Origin: Stagnimonas sp.
Lineage (GTDB): Bacteria; Pseudomonadota; Gammaproteobacteria; Nevskiales; Nevskiaceae
DNA length: 64,000 nt
NCBI GenBank assembly: GCA_030696045.1
Contig: JAUYNO010000094.1
Coordinates: forward strand, 1 to 64,000
Direction of reading: 5' to 3'
Made by a program: the position numbers and the translations under genes. Positions 9,901 through 21,900 of the stretch are shown in pieces. The notes beneath the pieces are model-generated. The model searched no databases. It had not been told where the DNA came from and was given only the letters and a program-made list of their open reading frames with translations. Positions within the stretch are counted from its first letter, which is position 1; the number at the start of each line of letters is the position of its first letter.

Positions 9901-12900
9901 CTTGGGTGCCTCGAACTCCACCGTCCACAGGTGGGCGCCGCTGACCAGGCGGTACTTCAGGTGCATCTCGAAGTAGTTGTCGATGGCCTCGCCATTGGCG
10001 CGGCGCGCTGGCTGCCACTGGCCATCGCGCTCGGTTTCCAGCACCACCACCGGCGAATCCACCACCGGGTCGCCGCCTTCCCAGGCAAAGCTGGTCGCGG
10101 CGAAGCGCTCGATGTCGGCAGGCTCGGTAACCAGGCGTCCGGGCTGCGGACTCGGGATCACCGGCGCCGCCGGCTGCTTGGAATAGATCAGCTCGTCGTA
10201 GAAATAGTTGACGGTGAACTCGTCGGCCGGCGCCGCTGCGTCGTCACGCAGCGCGCGCAGCAGCGCGCGGTTGACGTCGAGCAGGCGCTGGCCCTGGCGC
10301 CAGCCCCAGAAAGTGGTGGTGCCCTCGGTGCCGCCCATGGCCCAGTCGTCCTTCTCGGGCGCCAGGATGTAGCCGACGTGGTCCTGCGAATAGCCCCAGA
10401 TGAAGGTGTCCTCGCGGCGATAGCCTTCCTCGCCGGCGATGTCGAGCAGGCGCACGCCGTACTCGGTCAGCGGCTCGCCCGGCTGCGCCAGCAGGGTGAG
10501 GTCGCCGATCTTCACCGCCGTCAGGCGGGTGTCCTGCGGCACGAAGGCGCCGTTCTCGCCGACGCCGTTGTCGGCGAGGTCGATGGGGTCCGGCGGCGGT
10601 GCCGGCAGGCACTGCGGAATCTTGCTGGGCAGGCCGGTCTGGTCGTAGCCCGGAATGTCCTGCACGCCGCCGCCAACGAAAGGTGCGGCGATGTCGTTGC
10701 CGCACTGCGCCGCGCCCCAGGCATAGGGGTATTCGCCGTCGGCGTAGCCGAGCCGCTCGCGGTTGAGCACGATGCGCTGCGACACCGTGCGCAGGTCGGG
10801 CGCGGTCTGGAAGGCGCCGTTGGGGATCGCCGCGTACAGCGCCTGCACCTGCGGCGCGAACAGCTCGCCGAAGCTCTCGATGCGCTGCAGCTTGTTGTCG
10901 TTGTCGACTCCGCGCGGGCTGATGTTGCCGCCGGCGTTCTGCACCAGCATTGCCAGCGGCACCTGCAGCAGGCTCTCGGTGGCGCGCTCCATCGCCCCCG
11001 GCACGTCGCCGGAGAAGTACTGGTTCTCGACATCGAAGGCGATGCCGTGCACCGCGAAATTCATCACCACCGCCAGCGGCTCGCCGTTGGCGCGGTCGAT
11101 GCGCAGCAGGCCGAGCCGGCGCCGCACCTCGTCGTTGGCGCTCTGGCTGTAGCTGGGCAGCAGCGAGCGGCGGTAGCCATTCAGCTCGGTGTGGCCCTTG
11201 CGCGGGTGCTCGAAGCCCTCCTGGCCCATGACGTGGGCAATACGCGCCGGCTGCAGGTCGGCCAGCGCCCGCACCACGATGGCGCTGAGGTCCTGGACCA
11301 CGCGCTGGTAGACCTCGGGCTGGTAGGTGTCGATGGCCAGCCAGAAGTAGCGGATCGAGTGGTTGCCGATGGCGCCCGGACCGTCGTGGGTATGGGTGCC
11401 GGACATCACCAGGCCGTCGTGCAGGTCGATGCCGGTGTCGGTCTGCACCTGGGCGGCGACGTCCTGCACCAGCTCGTCGAGCATGCCGATGAAGTCGGTC
11501 TTCACCAGCACCACGGTGTCGTGGCCGTCGTTGAGCGCGACCGCCTTGGCGACCAGGGAGTCGTAGACGCCGCGCGAGGGCGGCGACCAGGTGGCATAGG
11601 GCGAATGCAGCTTGCGCAGCTCGTCCGGGATCGGCGCCAGCGGCAGGCCGTCGTGGTCCTGCGCGGTGGGCAGGAAGTCGATCAGCTCGTTGAAGAACAC
11701 GCTCGGGTCACCGCCGGCCATCGCCTCGGCGCCCGGTATGTATTCACCGCCCACCGGCGGCCGCAGATAGCCACCCAGCGGCGTGCCGACCGGGATGCGC
11801 ACCACGCCCTTGGCGATGCCGGCCTTGAGCGGCTGCGCCGGCGGCGTCAGCGGCGCCGGGTTCGGCCCTGGCGGCGGCAGGCTCAGGCCGGCGGCCGAGC
11901 CGGCGGCGGCGGTCGCCGAGGCCAGCGCGGTTTCGGCGGCTTCGTTGGCGCCGCCCTGGATCAGGGCCAGCGCGGTCTCGGCATCGCCCTCGGCGAGCGC
12001 GGCCAGCACCGCGCCGGCGGTGTCGCCGAAGCCGGTCAGCAAGGCCAGCAGGCCATCGAGCGGTCCCACGGCCGGCGGCGTGTAGTGGCCACCGGTGGCC
12101 GGGGCATCGCTCAGCACCACGGCCGGGCAGCCGGCGGCATCGCCCCGGTCGCTGGCCGGATCGACGCGCGCGGCGTCGATCAGGTGGCCGGCGGTGTCAC
12201 CGGCCGCAACCCCGGCCGTGCGCTGCAGGAAGTTGGACGCCTGGCAGCGCGCCTGCGGATCGCGGCGCGGACACTCGTGCGGATCGTCGCCATTGGCGCC
12301 GGGCGGCACATTGCCGATCGGCGGTGCCGGCGTGGTGTAGCCCTCGCAGCGGCGGTCGTTGGTGGACTGCCAGACTTCGTCGTAAGGCACCAGGGCCGAG
12401 CCCCGCGTGTGCTCGGGCTTGCGGTAGTCGAGCTTCTCGATCAGCGCGTACTCGGCACCATCGACCTCGGGCGCGCGGGCGGCGTCGATACGGAAATCAT
12501 CGACGCGGGCGCCGACGGTGCGGGCCATGACATCGGCGGTCCAGGTGCTGACCTGGTGATCGCCGAAGGCGGGGTGCAGCAGCACCTGGTTGTCGGGGCC
12601 GCCGAGCGCGGTGTTGTCGCTGAGGTGCGCGGCGTAGCCGTTGTTCTCGCTGCGATCCCACAGCATCTGCATCAGCGCAAAGTTGAGCGGCCGGTCGAGG
12701 TCGTTCGGATACGCCAGGTACAGCGGGATCGAATAGGTGGCGAAGTCGGTCGAGCGCGACAGCAGGGTCGAGTAGTTCATGCCCAGCACGCCGAGCACGC
12801 CACGGTTGATGTCCTTCGAGGCCGCGACCAGGGTGCCGCCGAGGATGCCGCCCTGCGAATTGCCGTGATAGAACACCTCACGACGGTCGAACACCGGCCG

Positions 12901-15900
12901 CCCCTGCACCTGGAAGGCCGGGTGCGCGGCGAAGCCATCCGGGTGCACCGCGAGGCGCGCCAGGAACATCTGGTTGAGCATGCCCTGCTGCGAGCCGTCC
13001 GGGATCACCGGGAAGTTCGACAGGTCCACCAGCACGCTGGCGACATTGGCGAGATCGCCGCTGGCGAAGCCGAACCAGTCCATCGCGCAGGTCATGAAGC
13101 CGTAGCGCTGACCGAAGTCGCTGGCCTGGCCATTGCCCTCGCCGTGGCCGCCGAGCAGGCCGTGGCCGTACAGGGTCGGGCGCACCGGCTTCACGTCGGC
13201 CGCGGTCGCAACTTCCATGCTGGCGTCGCCGCTGACGGCGCTGCGCGGGATGTTGCAGGTGAACACGGTCTTCAGATCGCCGCCGGGGCTGCGGTCCGGC
13301 AGGCCGTCGCCGTAGCGCAGGCCGGTCGGGTCTTCGGCATTGCTGGCGTCAGGCACCGGCGTCGCATTGTCGGCCGGGCTGTAGAACAGGCGGTTGGGCG
13401 GCAGGCTGCCGGCCGCGACCAGTTCGACGCCGTCGCCGGCGCTGGCCACGCCCGGAATGCCGCACTGGCCCTGCAGCGCGGTATTGCACTGGTCGGCGAG
13501 TGTTTTCAGCTGCGCCTGCAGCGCCGCCTGGTCGTCGGCCGGCGCCGGATCGGCGGGCACGACATAGCTCGGGATCGCCAGCGTGCCGCGAATGCGGCGC
13601 ACGGTCTTGCCCTCGGGGCCATCCGGGTTCTCGGTGATCTCGGTGATGCTGAAGTCCGGGGCGCGGCCGGCCGGGTAGCCGGGCTCGCCCGGGTTCGGCG
13701 CATCGGCCGGTTCGCCCAGTACGTTCTGGAAGGCGTCGTCGCGCATGTGTCGCAGGCGCGCGACCTCGTTGGCGGCGCTGCCGATGGTGAAGTCCCAGGC
13801 CAGGTAGAGGCTGTTATCGAGGGCGACGCCGACGTCGGGCCGCGCCAGCACCGGGAACACCTTTTCCTGCAGCTGGGCGCAGCGCTCCGCCACCGGCGGC
13901 AGCTGCGAGTACAGCGCGTCGCCGTCGCGGCAGACCTGGAAGCCGTGGCTGGCGGAAATGATCTGGCCGGCTTCGTTCTTGAGGCCGCGCAGCACCGCGA
14001 TGTAGCGATGGCCTTCGCGGAAATTCTTCGCCGCGCGCACGATCAGCGCCGGCTGCTTCGGGAACGGCGAGGCGACATCGGCCACCGCCGGCAGCAGCTG
14101 GCCGGCGTTGAGGTCGATCTCGGCCCACACCGGCTGGCGCTCGCCGGTCTCGGCGTCGATCACCAGGATCGGGGCCTCGGCGTCGGCGTAGCGGCGCAGG
14201 TCGGTCAGCGGCACCGCGCCCTGCACCGGGCCGAGCGGCTTGCCGGCGGCGTCCTTCACGGTCGCCAGGCCCGGCACATAGGTAATCAGCATGGCGCCGG
14301 GCGAGTAGCCGTCCTGGCGGTTCCACTCGGTGGGGTCGATGCCCTTGCCGAAGACATTGCGCGGCATCGCCAGCGGATTGAAGGCGACGCGACGGCCGCT
14401 GCCGCCCTGCTCCAGGCTCTGCGGGCTGCCGGCGGCGGCGGCGACCGTGAAGTGGTCGCTCGGGAACGGGTACAGGCAGTGCGCGGGGTCGAGCAGGTCG
14501 CAACCGCGCAGCAGGGCGTCGGCGGCGGCCGACAGCAGCTGGCTGTCGATGCCGGCGCCGGACAGGCCGCTGGCATCCGCCAGGGTGTCGATCAGGGCCT
14601 GCAGCGGTTCACCCGCCACCGGCACCCCGCTGGCGCAGCCGAGCAGGGGCGCGCACAGCGGCAGGCCGTCACCGCCGGCCACCGGCGGCGTGCCGCCGGT
14701 CTCGACCGCGTCGCGGACATCGGCCGCGAAGTCGGGCTTGCCATCGGCAGTCACGCCGTACAGCGGCAGCTGCAGCGCCGCTTCGACGTTGACCACCGGG
14801 ATCGACGCATCGCGCGAGAACGACAGCGGGTACTGCGGCGAATAGCCCAGCACCATCAGCGCCAGCGAGTCGCCCGGGGCCAGGCGCTCGGCGACACCGA
14901 CCAGGCTGAGCCCGGTGTGCTGGCCGAGGCCGCGCACCGGCAGCACCTGGTCGTCGATCAGCACGTAGTCAGCGCTGCCGGCCTTCTTCAGGCCCAGGCC
15001 GAGGAAGACGATGCTGTCGCAGCCCGTGCGCAGCGTCGGCAGCTGCGCCTCGGCGCAGGCCAGGTCGTTGGCCATCTGCGGCGTGCTGACGCTAACGCTG
15101 GCCTGCGGAATGCCGGCCAGCAGCAGGCCGCTGTCGGCGCTGACGGTGAGCAGCGGCACGATGCCCGGCCGGTCGGCCAGGGCCAGGTGCAGCTGCTGGG
15201 CGACCAGACCCTGCGGCACGGCGCTGGCGCTGGCGCTCGCGGCGAACCACTCGGCCTCCAGCGGCGGCGCCTGCTCGGGCGCGCGCGGCGCCAGGAACTT
15301 CGCGACCGGAATATCCACGGCATCGCCGTCGGCGAGCGAGATGCAGAGCGCATCCTCGGTGCCGCGCAGGATGCTGGCTGCGTCCTCGCCCTTCAGCTTC
15401 TCGCGGAACCACTCCAGCGTGGCATCACCGCGCTTGCGCTGGCCGCAGTCGTTGTTGCCGCCGGTGTTCTCGAAGTTGATCTGCGGGATCGGGGCGTTGA
15501 CGAAGCTGTTGAGGATGTGGCCGGACTGGTGGGTGATCAGGCGCACGTCGTCGCCGCGCGCGGCGAGACACTGGTAGTTCCACCAGGCGTCGTTGAAGTT
15601 GAACAGGGTGTCGCGCATGCCCTGCGACAGCAGCACCGGTATGCCGGGCTGACCGCTACGGGTATTGCCGCCGGGCGGGTCCTGTAACAAGCCACTGAGC
15701 ATCACATTGGGGTCGGCCAGGGCCGCGCCCAGGGCATAGGGCATGGTCGGCTGGTCGTTGAGACCGCACCAGTAGCTGGGGCTGTGGTAGCGGAACCACT
15801 CCAGCGCCTCGCGCGGGAACTCGCCGGTGGCGCTGGCGCGCGCCAGCGTCTCCATGATGTAGGGATCGAGGCCGCGCCCGGTCGGCGACTCGCCGTTCTG

Positions 15901-18900
15901 CAGGCCCGGCGCGTAGGAGCCGGCGGCACCGCCGGCGACCAGGAGCAGGTCCCAGCCGGTCTTGATGACGTCGCCGGGGTTGAGGCTCCAGCGCAGGTCG
16001 TGCCAGGTGATGTCCGGCGCCAGTGCGTCGAGACGGTTCTTGGCATCGACGTTCTGCAGCAGGAGCTGGTAGCCGCCGCCGTAGCTGCTGCCGATGGCGC
16101 CGGCCAGCAGGTTGACGCCGCCGGCCAGGCTCTTGGCATCGGCCGGACGTGCCGCGAACGGCTTGGTCAGCGCGCCCTCGTCGCGCCAGGCGAGGTAGTC
16201 GAGATTCTGCTCGGCCCAGTCGAGTACGGCGCTCAGGTCCTTGCCCTCGACATCCGGGTCCATCACGCGGATGGTGCCGGTGGAATCGCCGTGGCCGCGC
16301 TGGTCGATGCTGATGACCGTGAAGCCGGCGTTGCGGTAGTTGTCGTAGCCGGAGGTGTTGCGGCTGCCACCGAAGCCGTGACCGTGCAGCATCAGCGGAT
16401 GCGCGCCGTGGGCGCGCCGGGCGCAGTCGAACTGCTTGGGCTCCAGCACCTGGAAGCTGATCTGCTCGCCACTCTCGGACGGGATCAGCACCTGGTAGCT
16501 GCGGTTGCCGGCGAGGTTCTGCTTGGCATCGCAGGAGGCGTTGTCACTGAGCGGGCAGCCGCTCTCGCCGACCGTGCTGCCGGGCGGCGTGCTGGGGCAG
16601 GCGTCGCTGGCGTCGGGGATGCCGTCGCCGTCGCCGTCGCGCTGGCTGGCACCGCAGCCATTGCCGTTCGGGTCGTCGTTGGCGGGCGTGCTGGCGCACT
16701 GGTCGTTGAGGTTGGGCACGCCGTCGCCGTCATCGTCGGCACCGGCCTGTTCGACCGTGCAGCCGTTGGCGGGATCGACCGGCACCCCGGCCGGCGAAGC
16801 AGCGCAGCGGTCGCGGCTGTCGGGCACGCCGTCGGCGTCGCTGTCGGCGCCGCCATTGCCGGCCGGTGGCACCGCCGGACAGGGCTGGCCGTCGAACTCG
16901 ACCCCGAGGATGTCGATCAGCCGGCCGCCGGTACGCAGGAAGTGCGCTTTCTGGCAGCGGCCGGAGAATTTCTTGGCAGAGTCGTCGTGCGGATCGCGGC
17001 CCTCGCGCGGCGGGCGGTTGCCGAGCGGCGGGATCAGCGTGCGCTCGTCGTCCCAGACCACCATCGCGCCAGACGCCGCCTGCGCGGCATTGCCGTAGTC
17101 GAGGCGGTCGAGGCCGAGGTAGGGCAGGACATCGGGATGCCGCTTGGCCTGGCCGAGCTTCGCAGCAACGCGCGCCGTCATGCCGGCGTCGACCGGCACG
17201 CCCATGGTGCGCGCCATCACCTCGGCGCTCCACATCGTCACCTGGTGGTCGCCGAACTGCGGGTCAAGCTTGACGATCTTGTCGCTGCCGCCCATCGCCG
17301 AGTTGTCGGTGAGGTGGGCGGCGTAGGCGTTGTTCTCGCTGCGGTCCCAGACCATCTGGATCAGCGAGAAAGCGAGCTGGCGGTCGAGCGGATCAGTGTA
17401 GGCCGCATACAGCGGCAGCGCGTATTCGTCGAAGTCGGTGCTGCGGGTCAGCAGGGTCGAGTAGTTCATGCCCAGCGAGCCGAGCGCGCCGCGCTGCACG
17501 TCCTTGCTGGTGGCCATCACCACGCCGCCGAGGATGCCGCCCTGGCTGTTGCCGTCGTAGAACACCTCGCTGCGGTCGAACAGCGGCTTGCCGCCCTGCT
17601 GGAACGCGGTGTGGCCGGCGAAGCCGGCCGGGTCGCGCAGCAGGCGCGCCAGGAAGGCGAAGTTGACCATGCCCTGCTGCGAGGCATCGGGGATGGTCGG
17701 GAAGTTGGAAAGATCGATCAGGGCGGCAGCAACGTTGACCAGATCGCCGGTGGCGAAGCCGTAGAAATCGACCGCGCAGAACAGGTAGTTGTGCTCGCGC
17801 GACAGGTCGGGCACGCCGTCATAGGTCACCGCGACACGCGAATCGAGCAGGCCGTGGCCGTAGATGCCGGCGCGGGCCGGCTGGTCGGGCGTGGCCTGGG
17901 CCGGGATCTGGCAGATGTAGCGGGTGCTGAGCGTGCCATTGCGGTCCGGCAGGCCGTCGCCGTAGCGGGCCTGGTTGAGGCAGCCGCTGGTCGGGATCTG
18001 CTCCGGCGCCAGGCCGGCGCAGGGGTCGGCCAGAGCCGGCGTGTAGTTGAGCCGGTTGGGCGGCAGCGCGCCGCCCTGGAGAATGCCGGCGGCGTCGCGG
18101 AAGTCGGCGCAGCCGCTGCGCAGTTCTTCCGGGGCCTCGGCCGGCAGGCCGGCGCAGAAGGCGTCGAGCGCGGCCGACAGCTGCGGGTCTTCCAGCGGCG
18201 CGGCGTCGGCCGGCAGCAGGTAGCTGGGCACGGTGAGCGTGCCCTCGATGCGGCGGGCGATGCCGTTCTGCGGATGGTCGGTGACCTTGTCGACGGTGAA
18301 GGCGGGGGCATTGCAGGCCTTGCCCTCATCGGCCAGGGTGCAGTCGGCACCGGCGGTCTTGGCCAGGGTGGAAAAGGCGTCGTCGCGCATGTGGCGCAGA
18401 CGGCCGATCTGGTTGTTGGTGCTGGCGACGGTGAAGTCCCAGGCCAGGTACAGCGAGTCGTCGCGGGCGATACCGGCGGCATCGAGCACCGGGAACACCG
18501 CGCGCTCCAGCGCCTCGCAGCGCGCGGAGATCGGCGGCAGGGCCGAGACCAGGCCGTCGCGGCAGCCGGCGAACGGCGCCTGGGCGGCAATCGCGGCGCC
18601 GGCGCCGTCCTTCAGGCCCCGCAGCACCACGACATAGCGGCGACCTTCCTTCAGATTCTGGCCGGGGCGGATCAGCAGGGCGGCCTTGCCGCCGGCCGGA
18701 TTGTTGATCGGATCAAACGGCAGTTCGCCGGCCAGCGGCGCGGCATTGGGCAGCAGCAGCCCGGCATTGGCGTCGATCTCGGCCCAGGCCAGGGCCGGGC
18801 GCGGTGCGGCGGCTTCCGGCACCTGCGGCACTTCCAGCAACAGCACCGGCGCGTCGCTCTTGAGTGACAGGCCGAGATTGGCGACGCCGATCTGGCTGGC

Positions 18901-21900
18901 GTCGAGGCCGTAGGTCTGCTCCAGCGACAGGCCGGGGACATAGGTGCTGATCAGCGCACCCGGCGAATAGCCGTCGTTGCGGTTCCATTCCTCGGGGTCG
19001 ATGGGCTTGCCGGCGCTGTTGCGCGGCATCGCCAGCGGGCTGAAATTGATGCGCCGGCCGGTGCCGCCCTGGGCGGTGGACTGCGGGCTGTCCGCGCTGG
19101 CGGCGACCGTGAAGTGATCGTTGGGGAAGGGATAGAGGCAGTTGCTGGCGTCGAGCGGGTCGCAGCCGCGCAGCAGGGCATCGAGCGCCGGCTGGATCAG
19201 GCCGAGGTCGCCGGTGCCGGCGCCGCCACCGCTGCCGCCGGGGGTGCCGAATACCGCGCACAGCCCCGGGGGCGCCCCGGCTTCATCGCAGGGGCTGGCC
19301 AGCGGGGTCTGCGGATCGAGTTGGTCGCAGAAGCTGTGTGCTTCCGGCGGCAGATTGTCGCGGCACTGCTGCGCATAGGAGCGCTGGATGTAATCGACGC
19401 GGAAGAACACCTGCGACAGCAGGCACTGGCGCGAGGCCGGGTCCTCGGCACAGGCGGTCAGCGTCGGCGGCAGGTTGCGCGGGTCGGCGGCCGGGATGTC
19501 GAACAGCGGGTTGTAGCCCTGCAGGCGCAGCATCGGCGCGGTGAGCGGGCCGAGCGAGACGAATTCCTCGTAGCCGGTGCCCGGCGCCACGAAGCCGGCC
19601 TCCCCGGTGGGATCGACGTAGCTGAACTCTTCTTCGGGAAGGATGTAGCCGAAGGAGTTGTGGGTGAGGCCCATCAGCATCATGTTCGGCGTCGCCGCCA
19701 GGCCCCGGAGGTACTGGCCGAAGGTATTGGTGGCCTCGCCCGGGATGGTGACGATCTCCAGGCCATCGGCGGCGCCGCCGATGGTGATGCGGCTGACCGC
19801 CGTGCTGGCGGTGGCGGCGATCTGGGGGGCATTGGTCTGCTGCTCGACCAGCTCCGGCGGCAGGCCGGGGATGTCGGCCAGCTGCACCGGGGTGAAGGCG
19901 TAGTAGCGGTTGAAGGCACCGGCCGGCGCCGCCACCAGGAACAGCGGATTGGTGACCGGCAGCATCACCGTGGCGTGGCGCACTTCCAGCGTCGGCTTCA
20001 GCCGCAGCTTGCGCACTTCGGCCGGTTTCAGCAGCGAGAAGGCGCACTGCTGGGGATGCGCCGGATCGAGCAGGGTGAGCACGCTCTTGGCCAGGCAGTC
20101 GCCGCGGGCACGCGTCTTGGTGTAGTCGTCGGCGTTGGGGTCGGAATCGGGATAGCCCCCGGAGGCATCGGCGATGGGGCCGTTGTAGTAGACGGCGGTG
20201 GCGCCGAACACCGATTCCAGGCGGTCTTCCAGGCCCAGCGGATAGTCCGGGTGCGGCACCCGGCCGAGATCCGGCCCGTTCTTGATTTTCCCGGAATTGG
20301 TGCCGATGGCGGTGGGATGCGCGGCGTACTGCACCAGGGTGCCGAGCACGGCGCCCAGGCTGTCGCGCGCCTGCAGCACCGACAGCTGCGGGTCGGCGTC
20401 GGCGTCCGGGTCGGTGGCGCGCGGACGCCGGTAGTTGTTGAAGGCGCTGTCGCTGGCGGTGGCGTAGTCCAGATCGGCGGCGCGGGCGCTCAGCATCGCC
20501 GCCTTGGCGGCGGCGACGGCCTGCACCCGCAGCACGTTCTGCACCCAGTCCTGCGGCACGCCGCCCCAGAGCCCCTGGAGGTCGGCACCGGCATGGCTGT
20601 GGGTCTGGCCGATCAGGATGTTCTCGACCGGCACGCCGGTCTCGGCGGCGATGGCTTCGCTCAGGGTCTTCTGGATGACATTGCCGGCGCCGACGGCGTC
20701 GATGCTGAGGAACAGGGTCTGGGTGCCGGCACCGGTGGCGGCCGGCTGCGCCAGGTAGAAGGCGCGCAGCCAGGTGTATTCGCGCTCGGCATCGGTGCAG
20801 ACCGGCTTCAGGCCCTTGCAGTGGCTCGCGCGCCGGGCCGGTTCCTCGGAGATGTAGTCGTTGACCGGGCCCAGGGTCTCGATGGGCCCGAAGCCGAAGC
20901 CGCCGAGGTGGAACAGCTGCTGCACGGTCTGGCCGCCGAGGCGGGTCTCCTCCAGGCCGGCGATGTGGGCGTCGCTGGGGTTGATGCCGCGCTTGGCGGT
21001 GCCGGCGCAGAGCCGGCCGACGGCGCAGGCCTCGGCCATCACGCCGGAGTCGGTGACCGTCACCAGCACTTCGTCGCTGCCGCTGGCGCCGTCGTCGTCG
21101 GTGACCGTCAGGCGGAAGCGCAGGCTGGTGCTGGCGCTGACCTCGGGCGCGGTGAAGCCCAGGGTCGCGGTGTCGGCGCCACTCAGGCTCAGCGCCGGCC
21201 CGGTCAGCTGCGTCCACTGGTAGCTGGCGATGCTGCCGTCGCTGTCGCTGCCACTGCCGCTCAAGCTCACCGCGCTGCGCTCGGGCACGCTGCGGTCGGC
21301 ACCGGCATCGGCGGTGGGCGGCTGGTTGCCGCCGGCGACATCGTTGATGCGGATGCTGACGGTGTCGCTGGCACTGGCGCCGTCGTCGTCGGTGGCGCTC
21401 AGCTGCAGCAGCACTTCGGCACCGGCGGGGCCGACCTGCGGTGCGGTGAAACCAACCTGGGCGGTATCGGCGCCGCTCAGTACCACCGGCGGGCCGGAGA
21501 GCTGGCTCCAGGCCAGGCTGCGCACCTCGCCATCGGCATCGCTGGCACTACCAAGGACGGTGACCGCCGCGCCCTCGTCGACCGCGCGGTCGGCGCCGGC
21601 CGCGACCGCCGGTGGCTGGTTGGCCGCAGCCACGTCGCGCACGGTCACGCTGACGCTGTCGGGGGCGGAGTGGGCGCCAAGATCGTCGCTGACCACCAGC
21701 TCGAAGCGCAGCTGGCTGTCGGCGCTGACCTGCGGCGCAGTGAAGCGCGGCATCGCGGCGGCGGCATCGGAGAGCGCGACCGTGGGGCCGGCGGTCTGGG
21801 TCCACTGGTAGCCGCTGACCACGCCATCATCGTCATGTCCGGAGCCCAGCAACTGGCCTTCGGCGCCCTCTTGCAGGTCCAGGTCGGGGCCGGCGTCGGC

